Of a stretch of 64,000 bases of DNA, positions 54,082-64,000 are shown one piece after another. The stretch is from NCBI GenBank assembly GCA_917880885.1, contig OU862931.1, positions 13,093,337-13,157,336 on the forward strand, given 5' to 3'. Made by a program: the position numbers and the translations under genes. A model generated the notes under the pieces. The model was not told the DNA's origin. It made no database searches and saw nothing but the letters and a program-made list of their open reading frames with translations. The stretch's first letter is position 1; each line of letters begins with the position of its first letter. This DNA comes from Limnephilus marmoratus. Taxonomy: Eukaryota > Arthropoda > Insecta > Trichoptera > Limnephilidae.

Positions 54082-56861
54082 CAGTGGCGGACTAAGGGGG
54101 GGGCGGGGGGGGCGGCCCGCCCCGGGCCCCCGGTCCTGGGGGGGCCCCAAACGCCGCCATGTTCCCTTGATCAAATCCTAAACAAGCCTTTAAGACACCA
54201 GCATACTGTAAAAATTTTTTTTGCTATTTTTTATTTCATTTTTTGAAAGATGCACTTGTTAAAAATGCTCTCACCATTTTTTTTAAAGAATTTCGAAAAA
54301 TCGACGGATATACAACATTTTATGTGAAACCGTTTGAAACAGTTTTCAATTATCCTTCAGCAAAACTTTGATGCGTTTTTCTCGAAACTTTTTAACATTT
54401 TTCAACCTAGTTGACAACATATTAAACAAACTATACATCCGATTTGCATTCACCAATTCTTAAATTGTTTGAAAATTCAGTGTCTATGGTACCATGCAGG
54501 GGAAATTCGAAAAAAAGATAAAAATGGTGGACCAGCGAATTTTGTTTTCAATTTTTTATGAAAAATTTTCATCTTTCGTAAAATAAAAATAAATTACAAG
54601 GGGGCCCTTTATTAAACAATCCCTACATGGTGTCATAGTCAGATCCGGTTTAGTTGGTCAGCATGTTGGGGACCCTAGGCAATTCACATCTCGGGGCCCC
54701 TTTACCGTAGGGGCCCCTAGCCGATGCGTGCCCCCTAGGAAGTGGCCTAAGCTGCTTTGTGGACAATACAGCCCTGCCAGGGCCCCTAGGCAGTGCACGT
54801 CTCGGGGCCCTTTTACCCTAGGGCCCCTACCCAATGCGGGGCCCCAAGGCAGTTGCCTACACGTCTTATGGATAATACAGCCCTGGCTATAGTGACTGGA
54901 TTTTCAAAGGCAGTGCCCTATACTGCCTTTTGGACAATACGGCCCTGCCAGGACCGGCTTACACATTTTAGGGCCCCTTTACCCTAGGGGCCCCTACCCG
55001 ATGCGAGGCACCTAAACAGTTGCCTACACGTCTTACGTAAGCAAATGCCTATCGATACTACGGCCCTGGCTATAGTGACAGGATTTTCGAAGGCAGTGGC
55101 CTACACTGCTTGACAGGGCCATATTTAACATGTCGGGACCTTAGGCAATGCACGACTCGGGGCCCCTTTACCATAGGGGCCCCTAGCCGATGTGTGGCCC
55201 CTAGGCAGTGGCCTACACGTGCATAATACGGCCCTGCCAGGGTGAGCTTAAACATGTCGGGGCCCCTAGGCAAGCACGTCTCCAGGGCCCCCTTCCCCTA
55301 GGGGCTCCTACCCGATGCGGGGCACTTGGGCAGTTACCTACAGGTCTTATGGATAACACGGCCCTGGCTATAGTGACTGAATTTTCAAAGGCAATGGCCT
55401 TCACTGCCTTATGGACTATACGGCCCTGCCAGGGCTGGTTTAAATATGTAGGGCCCCTAGGCAATGCACGTCTCAGAGCACCTTTACCCTAGGGGCCCCT
55501 ACCCGATGCGGGGCCCATAGACAGTGGCCTACACTGTCTTATGGACAATCGGGCAATGCCAGGGTCGGCTTAAACATGTTGGGGCCCCAAGGCAATGCTC
55601 ATCTCGGGGCCCCTTTACCCTAAGGGACCCTACCCAATGCGGGGTTTTTCCAATATGTTGTCAACCAGGTTGTAAAACGATGTGATAAAAAACGCGTTCA
55701 AAGTTTTGCTGAAGGACAATTCAACACACAAACTGTTTCAAACGGTTTCATATAAGATGCTGTATCTCCGTCAATTTTAAGAATTTCCTTATAATATTTG
55801 GTGAAAGATTATTAACAAATGCATCTTTTAGAAAATGCCCTTTGCTAAAGGTGATCTTATCATTATAGATAATAAAGATAGTAATGAAATAGAAAAGTAA
55901 TTAAAAAGAATCAGTGATGGACTAACGGGAAGGGAGGAAGGGGGGAAAGGGGCGGCTTCTGGTCCCCGGGGGCCTCCTTCAGCAAAACTTTGAATGTTTT
56001 CCTCGAAACTTTTTTAACTCGTTTTTCAATCAGGTTGACAACATATTTAAAAAAAAAACTATACATCCGCCTGTATATATTTTTATTGCATTTGTATTTA
56101 AATTTGCATGTATAAAGTCTTAAACTGTTCGAAAATCCAGTATCTATGGCACCACATAGGGAAATTCTGAATTCAAAAAAAAAAATGTGTCGAAACAGCG
56201 AATTTTAGTTTTTATGGAAAATTTTCAGTTTTCATAAAAAGAATTGAAAGGGGCCCTTTCTAAAAAAAATCCCTATGTGGTGCCATAGTGACTTGATTTT
56301 CTAACAGTTTAAGACTTGGTGCATGCTATAAAACAAAACAAAACTATACATCAAATCGGATGTATAGTTTTTCTAATATGTTGTCAATCAGGTTGAAAAA
56401 CGTACTTTTGAGAAAAACGCGTTCAAAGTTTTGCTGAAGGATAATTTAACATACATAATGTTTAAAACGGTTTAATATAAAATATTTTATTAACAATTGC
56501 GTCTTTTAAAAAATGAAATAATAAATATATGTCAATATGTTGTCAATCAGGTTGAAAAACGTACTTTTGAGAAAAACGCGTTCAAAGTTTTGCTGAAGGA
56601 TAATTTAACATACATAATGTTTAAAACGGTTTAATATAAAATATTTTATTAACAATTGCGTCTTTTAAAAAATGAAATAATAAATAAAATTAAAAATGAT
56701 CAAGGGAACACGGAGGTGTTTGGAGGCCCCCCAGGACCAGAGGTCCGTGTAAACTGAATAAAAACCTTGTAAAATTACATCAACTTTTACTAGGGGGGGG
56801 GGGGGGGGGGCCTCATTCAGCTTTGCCGCCCCGGGCCTCTGACGGGCTTAGTCCGCCACTG
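54082..56861. mobile_element. Non-autonomous hAT element with 8-bp TSD
   Basis: TIRs CAGTGGCGGACTAAG and CTTAGTCCGCCACTG. TSD gcaggccc at 54074-54081 and 56862-56869. 2780 bp. The interior has inverted blocks (54330-54480 against 55640-55760; 55975-56170 against 56260-56480), a 158-bp direct duplication (56372 and 56531), a GC-rich tandem array and an 18-nt G run (56793-56810). No hAT transposase motif or long ORF, so it depends on a trans-acting transposase. Confidence 0.85.
54690..55640. repeat. GC-rich tandem array inside the hAT element
   Basis: Seven copies of a ggggcccctttaccctagg core begin near 54694, 54806, 54970, 55159, 55287, 55475 and 55607, spaced 112-189 bp apart. They are interleaved with cggccctggctatagtgac units (54866, 55052, 55346). 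Frames through it are compositional. Confidence 0.75.
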
Positions 56862-57509
56862 GCAGGCCCTTAACGAAAGGCAAAAGTTCCCTGTTTTCAA
56901 AAAGCCGGCCAATATTTTAATTCCTCCTTCCATCATTATAAATGGAAAATGATGTTTGTTCAACATGTTTTGATGAAGGACATAACTATAGATTAACTTA
57001 CATTTCTTTGGTAGAAAAAACAGTGTTTTTTTAATCTATTAAAAATAAAGTATAATAATTTTGAATACAATTAAATAACATAATAAGTTTTCACTGATTT
57101 TTTTTTCATTTTATGATGTTTCTCTTCTAAAGAAGCAGACGTTTGTGATTAGAAAAGTGACGAGATCGGGATTAAAAATATATTTTGTATCTTACTATTA
57201 ATTATGGTAGAACTATAAAAAAATAGACATATTTAAAAGTTATATAAGTTATGAAGATAATTTCATCATTTTGTTATTTTTTCATTGAATTGCTCTTTAA
57301 TAGCTTTCAGTAGAAATTTATCGTCTTCGATTGTTCTTATATTTTCGGGTAGGCTGTTGAAGTATTTTTTCCCTAGATATGTGTAATGATGTTGTGCAAA
57401 TGAGGGGTTACATTTTTGTGTTGGAAATACATGATTTTGACCACTACGACTTTCAGTTACTATGATTTTTTCTTCAAACTTCGCAAAATTATTTTGTGGC
57501 ATCATTAAT

Positions 57510-57686
57510 TATATATGCCAATATGTTTATGTGTCTATATTATAGTTCATTCTAATTTGTCTATACATGTTTGTCATTTATTTTTCTTTATATTAACATA
57601 TCCTGATGAAGATAATATTGTTATCGAAACATGTAGATATTGTTTATAATATAGTGGTTTATATAAAGTGATCTGTTATTCATTAT
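57510..57686 (+). mobile_element. PLE 3' end
   Basis: Carries a hammerhead motif followed by attgtttataatatagtgg, the same outer block as the other PLE copies. Adjacent to the MITE at 57688. Confidence 0.6.
57603..57635 (+). ncRNA. Hammerhead ribozyme motif
   Basis: CTGATGA, one A, stem II GATAA(T)/GTTATC, GAA, AC/GT stem III with loop AT, cleavage triplet GTA. Stem I CATATC before the core pairs with GATAT after it (five pairs). Confidence 0.7.
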
Positions 57687-57687
57687 A

Positions 57688-58072
57688 CAGGGTGTAACAG
57701 AACGTACCCGAGGGATTTTAACCATCGATTCCTGACATCATATGGAGTAAAAAATGTAAATGAAATTTTGGTCTCCGGTGACATTTTTGATGTTTTTTTT
57801 TTTTTTTTTTTTCTACAAAAACATAAAAAAATGGAAGTTGTTGAACAGTTGGAGGAGGGGTAAGGGGTTCGTCGGACACCCGGCTGAGTGACCAGTGACG
57901 ACATGCGGAAGAATTCTTTTTTTGTTTGATTTTGAAGAAAAAAAATTTGAAAAAAAAAAAAAAAGTTGTCAAAAAAAGTCACCGGAGACCAAAATTTCAT
58001 TTACATTTTTTACTCCAAATATGCTCAGGAATCGCTGGTTAAAATCCCTCGGGTACGTCCTGTTACACCCTG
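57688..58072. mobile_element. TA-flanked MITE, copy 3 (variant TIR)
   Basis: Ends CAGGGTGTAACAGAACGTAC and GTACGTCCTGTTACACCCTG, TA at 57686-57687 and 58073-58074. The interior matches copies 1 and 2, but the subterminal bases differ (acccgagggatttt for acttgactta). Confidence 0.8.
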
Positions 58073-58330
58073 TATAGCTATGATTTTGTTTATCATTTAT
58101 TATTTGAATTATTACATTTTTTGGACTAGATCATTAAATTTTAATACTTAAAATTCTTCAAAAATAAGGTGGGTTGGATGGTCTCTTAGTTTTTTCAATA
58201 TAATTTTTGTAATTAGACGTTGCACAATTTCAACAGGGAGTAGATTTGAATACATTTTAAGATTTTCACGAAGTATTTTCGTTATTTTGTTTTTGGGGTT
58301 TTATGCTGTGTTGCGCTACCTCCTTCTTTA

Positions 58331-58368
58331 GCCAACGTTTCGGACATCGTTGCAGTGTCCGTCATCAG
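58331..58368 (-). ncRNA. Hammerhead ribozyme motif, left arm
   Basis: CTGATGA, one C, stem II GGACA/TGTCC with a 9-nt loop, GAAAC, palindromic ACGT stem III, then T. Stem I pairs GCC with GGC. Confidence 0.6.
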
Positions 58369-58542
58369 GGCAGATCCGGTAGATGTGTAATTTTTAGTGG
58401 TGAAATGTGTGCTTATTTACTTCGAAGCGATACCGTGTCGCCAGCACCACTAACTGTGACAAGCAGTGGCGTCATTGCCGCGGAACGGAAAGTTCCGCGG
58501 CAATTACAAAATTACACATCTACCGGATCTGCCGGATCTGCC

Positions 58543-58580
58543 CTGATGATGGACACTGTAACGATGTCCGAAACGTTAGC
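58543..58580 (+). ncRNA. Hammerhead ribozyme motif, right arm
   Basis: CTGATGA, one T, stem II GGACA/TGTCC, GAAAC, ACGT. Stem I is weakened by an A after the cleavage position (GTTAGC). Confidence 0.55.
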
Positions 58581-59229
58581 TATAGAAGGAGGTAGCGCAA
58601 CACGGCATAACACCCCACAAACAAATAACAAAAAAGGGAGTAGATTTGTTTAGTACACAGTTCCCCAGCTTACTACAGCGTATTGGATATTTGACTGTAC
58701 TATAGAGTGGAAGACTGATGTTAGATTTTCTAATGAGAGAAAGTTTCGGATTTTTAAAAATATGTAAATTAATTTCCTTATTTTGTTAACGGTATGGTTG
58801 ATTTGATCTTTCCAGTATAGGTTTTTGTCTATTGTTTTTCCCAAGTATTTAATTTAATTCGAAATTTTTAATGTGGAACGGTCCATTTTAACATTATTTT
58901 TTTGTGATATTTAGAGTTGTCATGTGTAATTTTATCAAAATTTGGCGGAACGTCCTTTGATTTTATTGCAAATGGTATAACTTGAGTTTTTTCACAATTC
59001 AGAGATAGCAGATATTTAGAGATTTTCTTTATTGGTTTTGAAATGCTTTCTAGAAAGGGCATGAAGCAATTTATTACTTTAAAAAGTGCGTTGTTTGTGA
59101 ATAACCAAAAAACTTTTCAGAAGATATGGCGCACATTTTATACTTTGAAATGCAAGTTATTGCCCAGACAGTTTGCAAACGTGCAGTATTTTCAAATTAT
59201 TGTTTGTAGACATAAACTTTCGTTGTAAA

Positions 59230-59462
59230 TTAAAGGGTTTTAAAATGTAATTCTGCGATTTCTCTCCGTCTGAAAAACGTACCAAAAACGTGTTACCCGT
59301 CAATGTAAAGATAATAGTCGAAAGGCAAATAAAAAATACTTAAATTAGATTAAATTGGTTTGAATTATACTCCAAGTTGAATAGTGCATATTTCACGAAA
59401 TGTTATCTTCGACTTCTATTGTTTAGTTTTTGCTACGAGTATTTAATAGTTTATTTTTATTT
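59230..59462. other. No recognisable gene
   Basis: AT-rich sequence between two LINE fragments. Confidence 0.4.
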
Positions 59463-59851
59463 ATTTATTTATTTATAATTTCTCACCATACTTGTGTTCT
59501 TTTTTTTTACATACAAAATATTAACCTCACTAGGACTAGCAGCCTGTATTGAGGTTAACATTCATAAATTTGAGTGACGCATTTACACACAAATCACTAA
59601 AATAGAAAACAATACATCCAAAAACACTCAAATATTACATGTAGAAAGTAAGAAATAACAATATTATATTGGTGACCAGATGGGTAATTTGCAACAATAT
59701 AGACCATAAAACAAATCCTTAATTACTATACCCACCAAGAAACAAAGGTAGTTCAAAACTAGACACTCCGATTTTGACAAATGGAACTCAAATAAAATCT
59801 AGTTATTTAAAAAAATCTTATTTTTTAAAAAACAAATATTATTAAAAACTA

Positions 59852-61745
59852 TTAAAAATAAAAAAATCTTTTTATTTTAAAATAAAAAATCCTATCATTT
59901 AAAAAAGGCCAAGGATGAAAAAATAGTATGCCAATCCTCTGACAACAGAAAAATCTTAACATTTTTTTTAATTTAGCTAATGAATTAGAAGACTTAATGT
60001 AATCTGGCAGAATATTAAACATAAGTGGAGCCTGATATAAAAAGTTTCTTTGGCCAAAAGATGTTTTAGTACTTATTGCAACAAAGTTTATTGTTGAGCC
60101 AATTCTAGTGGTATAGATTTGTTGGATTCTTTCTGCAGAATAAGTATTGATAAAAAATCTACAAATTATTTTAGAGATGTACAGCTGTTTTATACAAATA
60201 ACATTAGATTCCTTGTAAAGTAGTTTCGATGGATAATGAAATTTTTTTTTGTACATGACTTTAAGAATTAATTTGTGAGCAATATTTAGCGGCTCCACAT
60301 TGGACTTTAAGAGGGCATTACCAGAGAAAACCAGAAATATGTCATTTTCAAAAAAGATTTTAGACGTATTGACTCTTTTCCACAAAAAATTATAAATGGA
60401 TTTCGAAAGATTGTTCTTTTATCTAGCATTCGTATGTAATAAATTTTGAGAATTTTTTTAAATTTTTAGTATAATAAGGTTATTCCATAGGTCGTTGGTA
60501 GATTTGTTAAATTTTCAAAAAAGTTTTTGTATTATACCACAACCATTTCAAATAATATAATCATGCAGTAAAATAAATCAATACATTATCTAGCAAACTT
60601 GTGTTTTAGAATTTTAATTTTAGTTTCAATAAAATCATTAAAAAATATGTACGTACATGTGTTTCTTGACGAAAATTGGTCCATTTGTGTATTTATTTGC
60701 GCACTTACAAACTAATTTATTTCAGATTATTTTAACATTCTTATTAAATTTAGACATTATTGAAGAATGGTAAATACTTATAATCAAAAAATAACTACAA
60801 AAAGTACACTATTTTAATAGTTTTATCATCACGCCTTTCAGCATTTTTGGATGAAGGTATAAATTAAAGCTAATTTGGATTGAAATAAATTCGATATTGA
60901 GTTATAATTTAAAAAAGCTGGTACGGAGAATAATTAATCTTTCTCATTGTAACCGCCCTGCACGATCGGAAGAACAACTTTCGACGAAATATGGATTTTC
61001 GTCCGCTGGCTGGTTAAACGCTCTTAAACAGGATTCCCAGCATACAATATTGTAAGAAAGTCGAGATTGTACTAAGGCATAATAGACAGATTTTAATTTC
61101 TCTTTATCCAGTATATGACGAAGTTCTTTAAAAATATAGGTAAGTCTCCTGAAATTTTTGTTAACATATCAATATGGTCGTTCCATCTCAAAAATTTATC
61201 AATATATACACCTAGGTATCTAATACAGTCTACTCTTTCTAAAGGGTGGCAATTACAATTTTGCAGACAATTGAGTATAATTAGATTATAAGTGTCGGAA
61301 GGCTGACTTTTTGACGATATGCTAAAAGTTACATATTTTGTTTTTGATGTGTTCAAAGCTAAGATGTTATTATTTAGCCAACTCTTTACTATTCTTAATC
61401 CTGAATCACATTTATCAAAACATCTTTCCAGGTTTTACCCTCAAATATTAAAGCAGTGTCGTCTGCGAAACTAACAATATTACCAGGAATATCTAAATTA
61501 CACAAATCATTAATGTAGATTAAAAACAATATTGGTCCAAGTACACTACCTTGTGGAACCCCAAAAGAGATTTGTTTGCTTATGCTTAAATTATTATTTA
61601 TCTCTACTTGTTGTGTTCTATCGCTAAGATAGGATTTGAACCAACTTAATGCTGTACTGGAATGTGGAATGCCAAGAGAAGATAATTTTTTGAGGAGTAA
61701 TCCATGGGAAACCGTGTCAAATGCCTTTGATAGATCTAAGAACAC
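59852..61745 (-). pseudogene. LINE reverse transcriptase, interrupted
   Basis: 61745-61395: MFLDLSKAFDTVSHGLLLKK (first catalytic Asp), FGVPQGSVLGPILFLIYIND, VSFADDTALIF. 61390-61020: LERVDCIRYLGVYIDKFLRW and KLKSVYYALVQSRLSYNIV. After repeat Z, 60305-59900: NVEPLNIAHKLILKVMYKKK and NFLYQAPLMFNILPDYIKSS. Frameshifts near 61390 and 61140 and the insertion inactivate it. Confidence 0.75.
60310..60985. repeat. Dispersed repeat Z, copy 2
   Basis: Homologous to 2480-3140. It is placed exactly where the RT protein breaks between YNIVCWES and NALLKSNVEPL, which proves mobility. The ends are not resolved to the base. Confidence 0.65.
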
Positions 61746-61757
61746 AGCTAAGGCTTA

Positions 61758-62051
61758 GCTAAATAGTAATTCAACAACGCACATCCCACACGGAGGCAGC
61801 GCCTTAGCGGTTTCCCATCATTACTTACGAATAATTTGTATTTTATATTTGCACCAGCAGAGATTCGCTGAGCAAAGAGGCGCTGTTGCGTACTAATGTC
61901 TCGCCAAAGCCATTATTACCATGCGACTAGCAAATAACACTTCCAATTTTGAAAATGAAACTTAAATTCAAAACAAAAATTGTATAGTTCATTGAATCTG
62001 ACATTCACAACTAAAATTACCATTTTTAATTTAACATTTACATGTAGGTAC
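61758..62051. other. No recognisable gene
   Basis: No features were recognised between the LINE and the LTR element. Confidence 0.4.
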
Positions 62052-62835
62052 TGTTATGGTACGCTCTAAACGACAGAATTCGAGCCCACGGGAGCTCCAC
62101 CGCGGACAACAACACCCCGCTCCCCCCTGTTTCCTGCTTCCTACCTCCTCCCCTCTCTGCACTCCCGCGCACACCAACGCGTCCCGCCAGTCGAGAATTG
62201 CAAGCGGCCTCGGGAACACGTTACGCTCCCCCGGATCGAACAGCGAGTTCGCGGCTAATTTCTGTCGACCAATTTGAAACGCAATTACATCTGCGATGTT
62301 AATTGAAGTACATACGGGTTTTTGCGCTGGTATTCTGCCATGCCTGTGTGAACTTCGGGTCCTGTCCTAGACTCGGAAGTGCCCCCCCTGCTGAACCCGG
62401 AAGGCGTGGATCCCCGAACATCATGTAAGCTGTACAAATATTCCCTCTTCTGTTTGTGTCCTTTAACGATAGACTGTAACCCTCGCGAAAAGCCATCACT
62501 CAGGGAGTTTCGATTCAGAGATCACGAGGTATAAACACGATAGCTAGGATTGTGTAATATGCATTTCTTGTGTTGAATTGTACTGTAATAACCTATGAAA
62601 CTGTGTTTTGAATTTGCAATACATGAATCTATTTAAACTCAATCCTGTTGTTATTCTGCCTCGGCAGGAGCATTTCCTAGAGTGTATTTTCCGGACGACC
62701 GTGGGGAGATGAGAGTTCCGAAGCATTCGTGCGACCTGCCCCTGGAATAGAGGGTACTTTTGTCTCTGCTGTGAGCTGGCCTGGGACATGTTTAGGGCCC
62801 ATCATAACAACGGGCGCGCAATGTAGCGCATAACA
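62052..62835 (+). repeat. 5' LTR
   Basis: Starts TGTTATGG and ends CGCATAACA, a 7-bp inverted terminus. 784 bp, GC-rich 5' half, TATA-like ggtataaacac near 62530. The second LTR is outside the window. Confidence 0.65.
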
Positions 62836-62837
62836 AC

Positions 62838-62856
62838 TGTCGCCATAGCGTGGGGC
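62838..62856 (+). other. Primer binding site
   Basis: TGTCGCCATAGCGTGGGGC, two bases after the LTR. Like the LARD PBS it has T for G at position 3 of the TGGCGCC type. Confidence 0.6.
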
Positions 62857-63210
62857 CTCGGAATTTTTTTCTCTCTATCACGATCGCTTCGCGGAGTGCA
62901 ACTCGTCGAAATCCTCCCTGTACAGGAATTGTTTTGTGAACATTAATTATACCTTGATATTCTACACCCAGTGTACAGTGAATTCTGTGAAAAAACCATG
63001 AATCACGCCGCAATTGAAAACACGGCCATTGTGGAAGCTACTAGAAAGCGCCAATACTTTTAACCGCGAACTTGACTGCGCAGGCGTGACCATTCTCTGG
63101 ATTGCGCGCGCAAGTGCTTTGTCTCGCGCCAAAATTCCAACGGAAAAAACCCGTCGGAAAGAAATAATTAACTGTTGCTATGCAGCGTTTATAATCAAAT
63201 CGCCTTTTTT

Positions 63211-63480
63211 ATGACTGAACCGGATAGCAACGGAAATTATTATAAATTTGATTCTGGAACCCCAGTTATTTTGCGAATTCCTGAATCAAAAATTTCGGAC
63301 TTACGTTTTTTTGTTGTTTCTGCACAATATACCAATTGGCCCATTCGTGTCTGTCAAATGAGTGCACCTTATATTTCACCAAATGGACAAAATAATGACT
63401 TTTTTTTCCCATTCTACATTACAGGTACCGTTTTTTTTCAGCATAAGTGTAAAGTGAATTGTTTTTTTTTCCTTACATAA
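63211..63480 (+). CDS. Unrecognised leader ORF (89 aa)
   Basis: The frame starts MTEPDSNGNYYKFDSGTPVI and looks coding up to about residue 71, after which it becomes poly-Phe. ACAG|GTACCG at 63421-63430 is a plausible splice donor where coding character is lost. It could be an N-terminal exon of the element or a captured host exon. No domain was recognised. Confidence 0.35.
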   Translation: MTEPDSNGNYYKFDSGTPVILRIPESKISDLRFFVVSAQYTNWPIRVCQMSAPYISPNGQNNDFFFPFYITGTVFFQHKCKVNCFFFLT

Positions 63481-63659
63481 AGAAAAGTGAAATAATAATA
63501 AAACAAATGATTGATTCCATGAATAAATAAAATAATTTTAATGTGGTTGTCGTAACGAATCCCATATTCAGTTATTTTCATCCGGAAGTTTGTTCTTATT
63601 TGACAGAAGAGTGCCTTTTATGAATTTTAGTGCCTTTCTCAGTGCAAAGTGAAGTGAAA

Positions 63660-64000
63660 AAAATAAAAAAGCCGTTTTCTAAAGGTCAGTCCTGGCAATT
63701 TTTTTTGAAAATAAATAAATACTTGTGAATTTCACAGTTTTCTCAAAAGTGGTCAGTGAAACACAGAAACCTTTACTACTAAGGTCTTTCCACGCAAAAT
63801 TTTTTTTTCGTATGCCTTCCTTTGACAAAGATTCTGGTGTCATTTATACCAAATTGTAGTGTGAAATACAGTTTTCTATAACTATTTTAGAAGTGCCAAC
63901 CAGTGGTTACCAAGTGAAAAGTGCCTCACAAAATTAATTTTGCGTTTGCTAAAGGAAACCCCTGGCAAAAATTTTTTTCACCACCCGGGAAACTCACAAT
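63660..64000 (+). repeat. Degenerate leader repeats
   Basis: Blocks with ctaaagg(a), a cctggcaa(a) box and a T-run recur at about 63675, 63780 and 63945, like the aaggg-aaacc-ctgccca-T-run units in the LARD leader. Confidence 0.45.

Larger units (their letters stand above)
53858..56979 (+). repeat. 166-bp tandem duplication, second unit split by hAT
   Basis: Unit 1 is 53858-54023. Unit 2 is 54024-54081 plus 56870-56979. Both carry gagatagtaagaaatcggta, cgggtagcaggcccttaacg and gttcaacatgttttgatg. The intact first unit shows the empty site of the hAT element. Confidence 0.8.
58249..58634. mobile_element. PLE inverted dimer with 14-bp TSD
   Basis: Flanked by agggagtagatttg at 58235-58248 and 58635-58648. 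Arms 58290-58400 and 58505-58625 are inverted, and each has a hammerhead core. A 12-bp perfect hairpin (ttgccgcggaac, loop ggaaa, 58475-58503) lies in the centre. The insertion splits a LINE RT. Confidence 0.75.
57250..59065 (-). pseudogene. LINE RT, minus strand, broken by three insertions
   Basis: Piece 1 (59065-58649): LNCEKTQVIPFAIKSKD, then GKTIDKNLYWKDQINHTVNK and VFHSIVQSNIQYAVVSWG (RT motif 7 and thumb). Piece 2 (58234-58080): LPVEIVQRLITKIILKKLRD. Piece 3 (57505-57250): SRSGQNHVFPTQKCNPSFAQ and LGKKYFNSLPENIRTIED, the C-terminus. Between them sit a PLE (58249-58634), a MITE (57688-58072) and a PLE end (57510-57686). Confidence 0.65.
59463..61757 (-). mobile_element. 5'-truncated LINE with internal repeat insertion
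   Basis: Minus order: RT from motif 3, thumb, repeat Z (60985-60310), RT C-terminus, then 3' UTR with the aacctca/tgaggtt hairpin and a (TAAA)n tail at 59463-59485. Same GVPQGSVLGPILFLIYIN family as 37165-38520. Confidence 0.75.
62052..64000 (+). mobile_element. LTR retrotransposon, 5' LTR and leader (runs off window)
   Basis: Complete 5' LTR, PBS and about 1.15 kb of leader. The PBS-proximal leader (T-run, ctctatcacgatcg) resembles that of the LARD at 12592 (T-run, cttcacgatcc), so the two are related. No gag or pol is seen before the window ends. Confidence 0.7.

Noticed and set aside
54793..55492. ORFs through the GC-rich array
   Set aside because: They follow tandem repeats with no consistent frame and are open on both strands.

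Overview
The window reads as eukaryotic, AT-rich nuclear DNA from an arthropod, most likely an insect. The order cannot be fixed from sequence alone. The evidence is non-LTR retrotransposons with insect-type apurinic endonuclease and reverse transcriptase, tRNA-derived SINEs with A and B boxes, many Helitrons, Penelope-like elements (PLEs), an 8-bp-TSD hAT element, TA-flanked MITEs and LTR elements with TGGCGCC-type primer sites. I found no convincing host protein-coding gene, rRNA, functional tRNA or CRISPR. The stretch is a nested transposon graveyard, and almost all short ORFs are decayed mobile-element code or chance frames.

Region by region. 1-1304: two abutting minus-strand Helitrons, one split by a LINE tail. 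1859-2316: a PLE inverted dimer carrying a hammerhead ribozyme motif in each arm. 4345-10198: a large fold-back palindrome split by a 4.4-kb full-length but frame-broken LINE and then by a LINE tail. 11308-21077: a LINE fragment, then two convergent copies of a long non-coding LTR element (LARD type). 21.2-28.9 kb: LINE 3' tails, PLE relics, a 715-bp TIR element and SINEs. 28.9-34.5 kb: a tandem Helitron pair, a dispersed repeat, another Helitron, SINEs, and a LINE nested inside an opposite LINE with a 12-bp TSD. 35.2-38.5 kb: LINE tails split by a fold-back element with a 9-bp TSD, then a LINE with a 329-codon open RT segment. 40.2-44.0 kb: a MITE, a SINE, and a Helitron with recognisable Rep N-terminal code. 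44.1-50.4 kb: dispersed repeats, an inverted SINE pair, a Helitron with CRE-containing tandem repeats, two MITEs and a small complete Helitron. 51.8-53.4 kb: an LTR-like GC-rich block and a PLE palindrome with GIY-YIG code and two hammerheads. 53.9-57.0 kb: a tandem duplication interrupted by a 2.78-kb hAT element. 57.2-61.8 kb: two decayed minus-strand LINEs broken up by PLEs, a MITE and a dispersed repeat. 62.05 kb to the end: the 5' LTR, primer site and leader of an LTR retrotransposon that runs off the window.

How the parts relate. The elements form supplier and parasite pairs. The SINE with the ggcgtagtccagcggtaag head shares its 3' end with a local LINE tail family. Short Helitrons keep the termini that a Rep-encoding relative would recognise. 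The LARD keeps LTR, PBS and PPT but shows no gag-pol. The strongest signal for follow-up is the recurrent hammerhead motif in PLE copies, where stems I and II change sequence but keep pairing.
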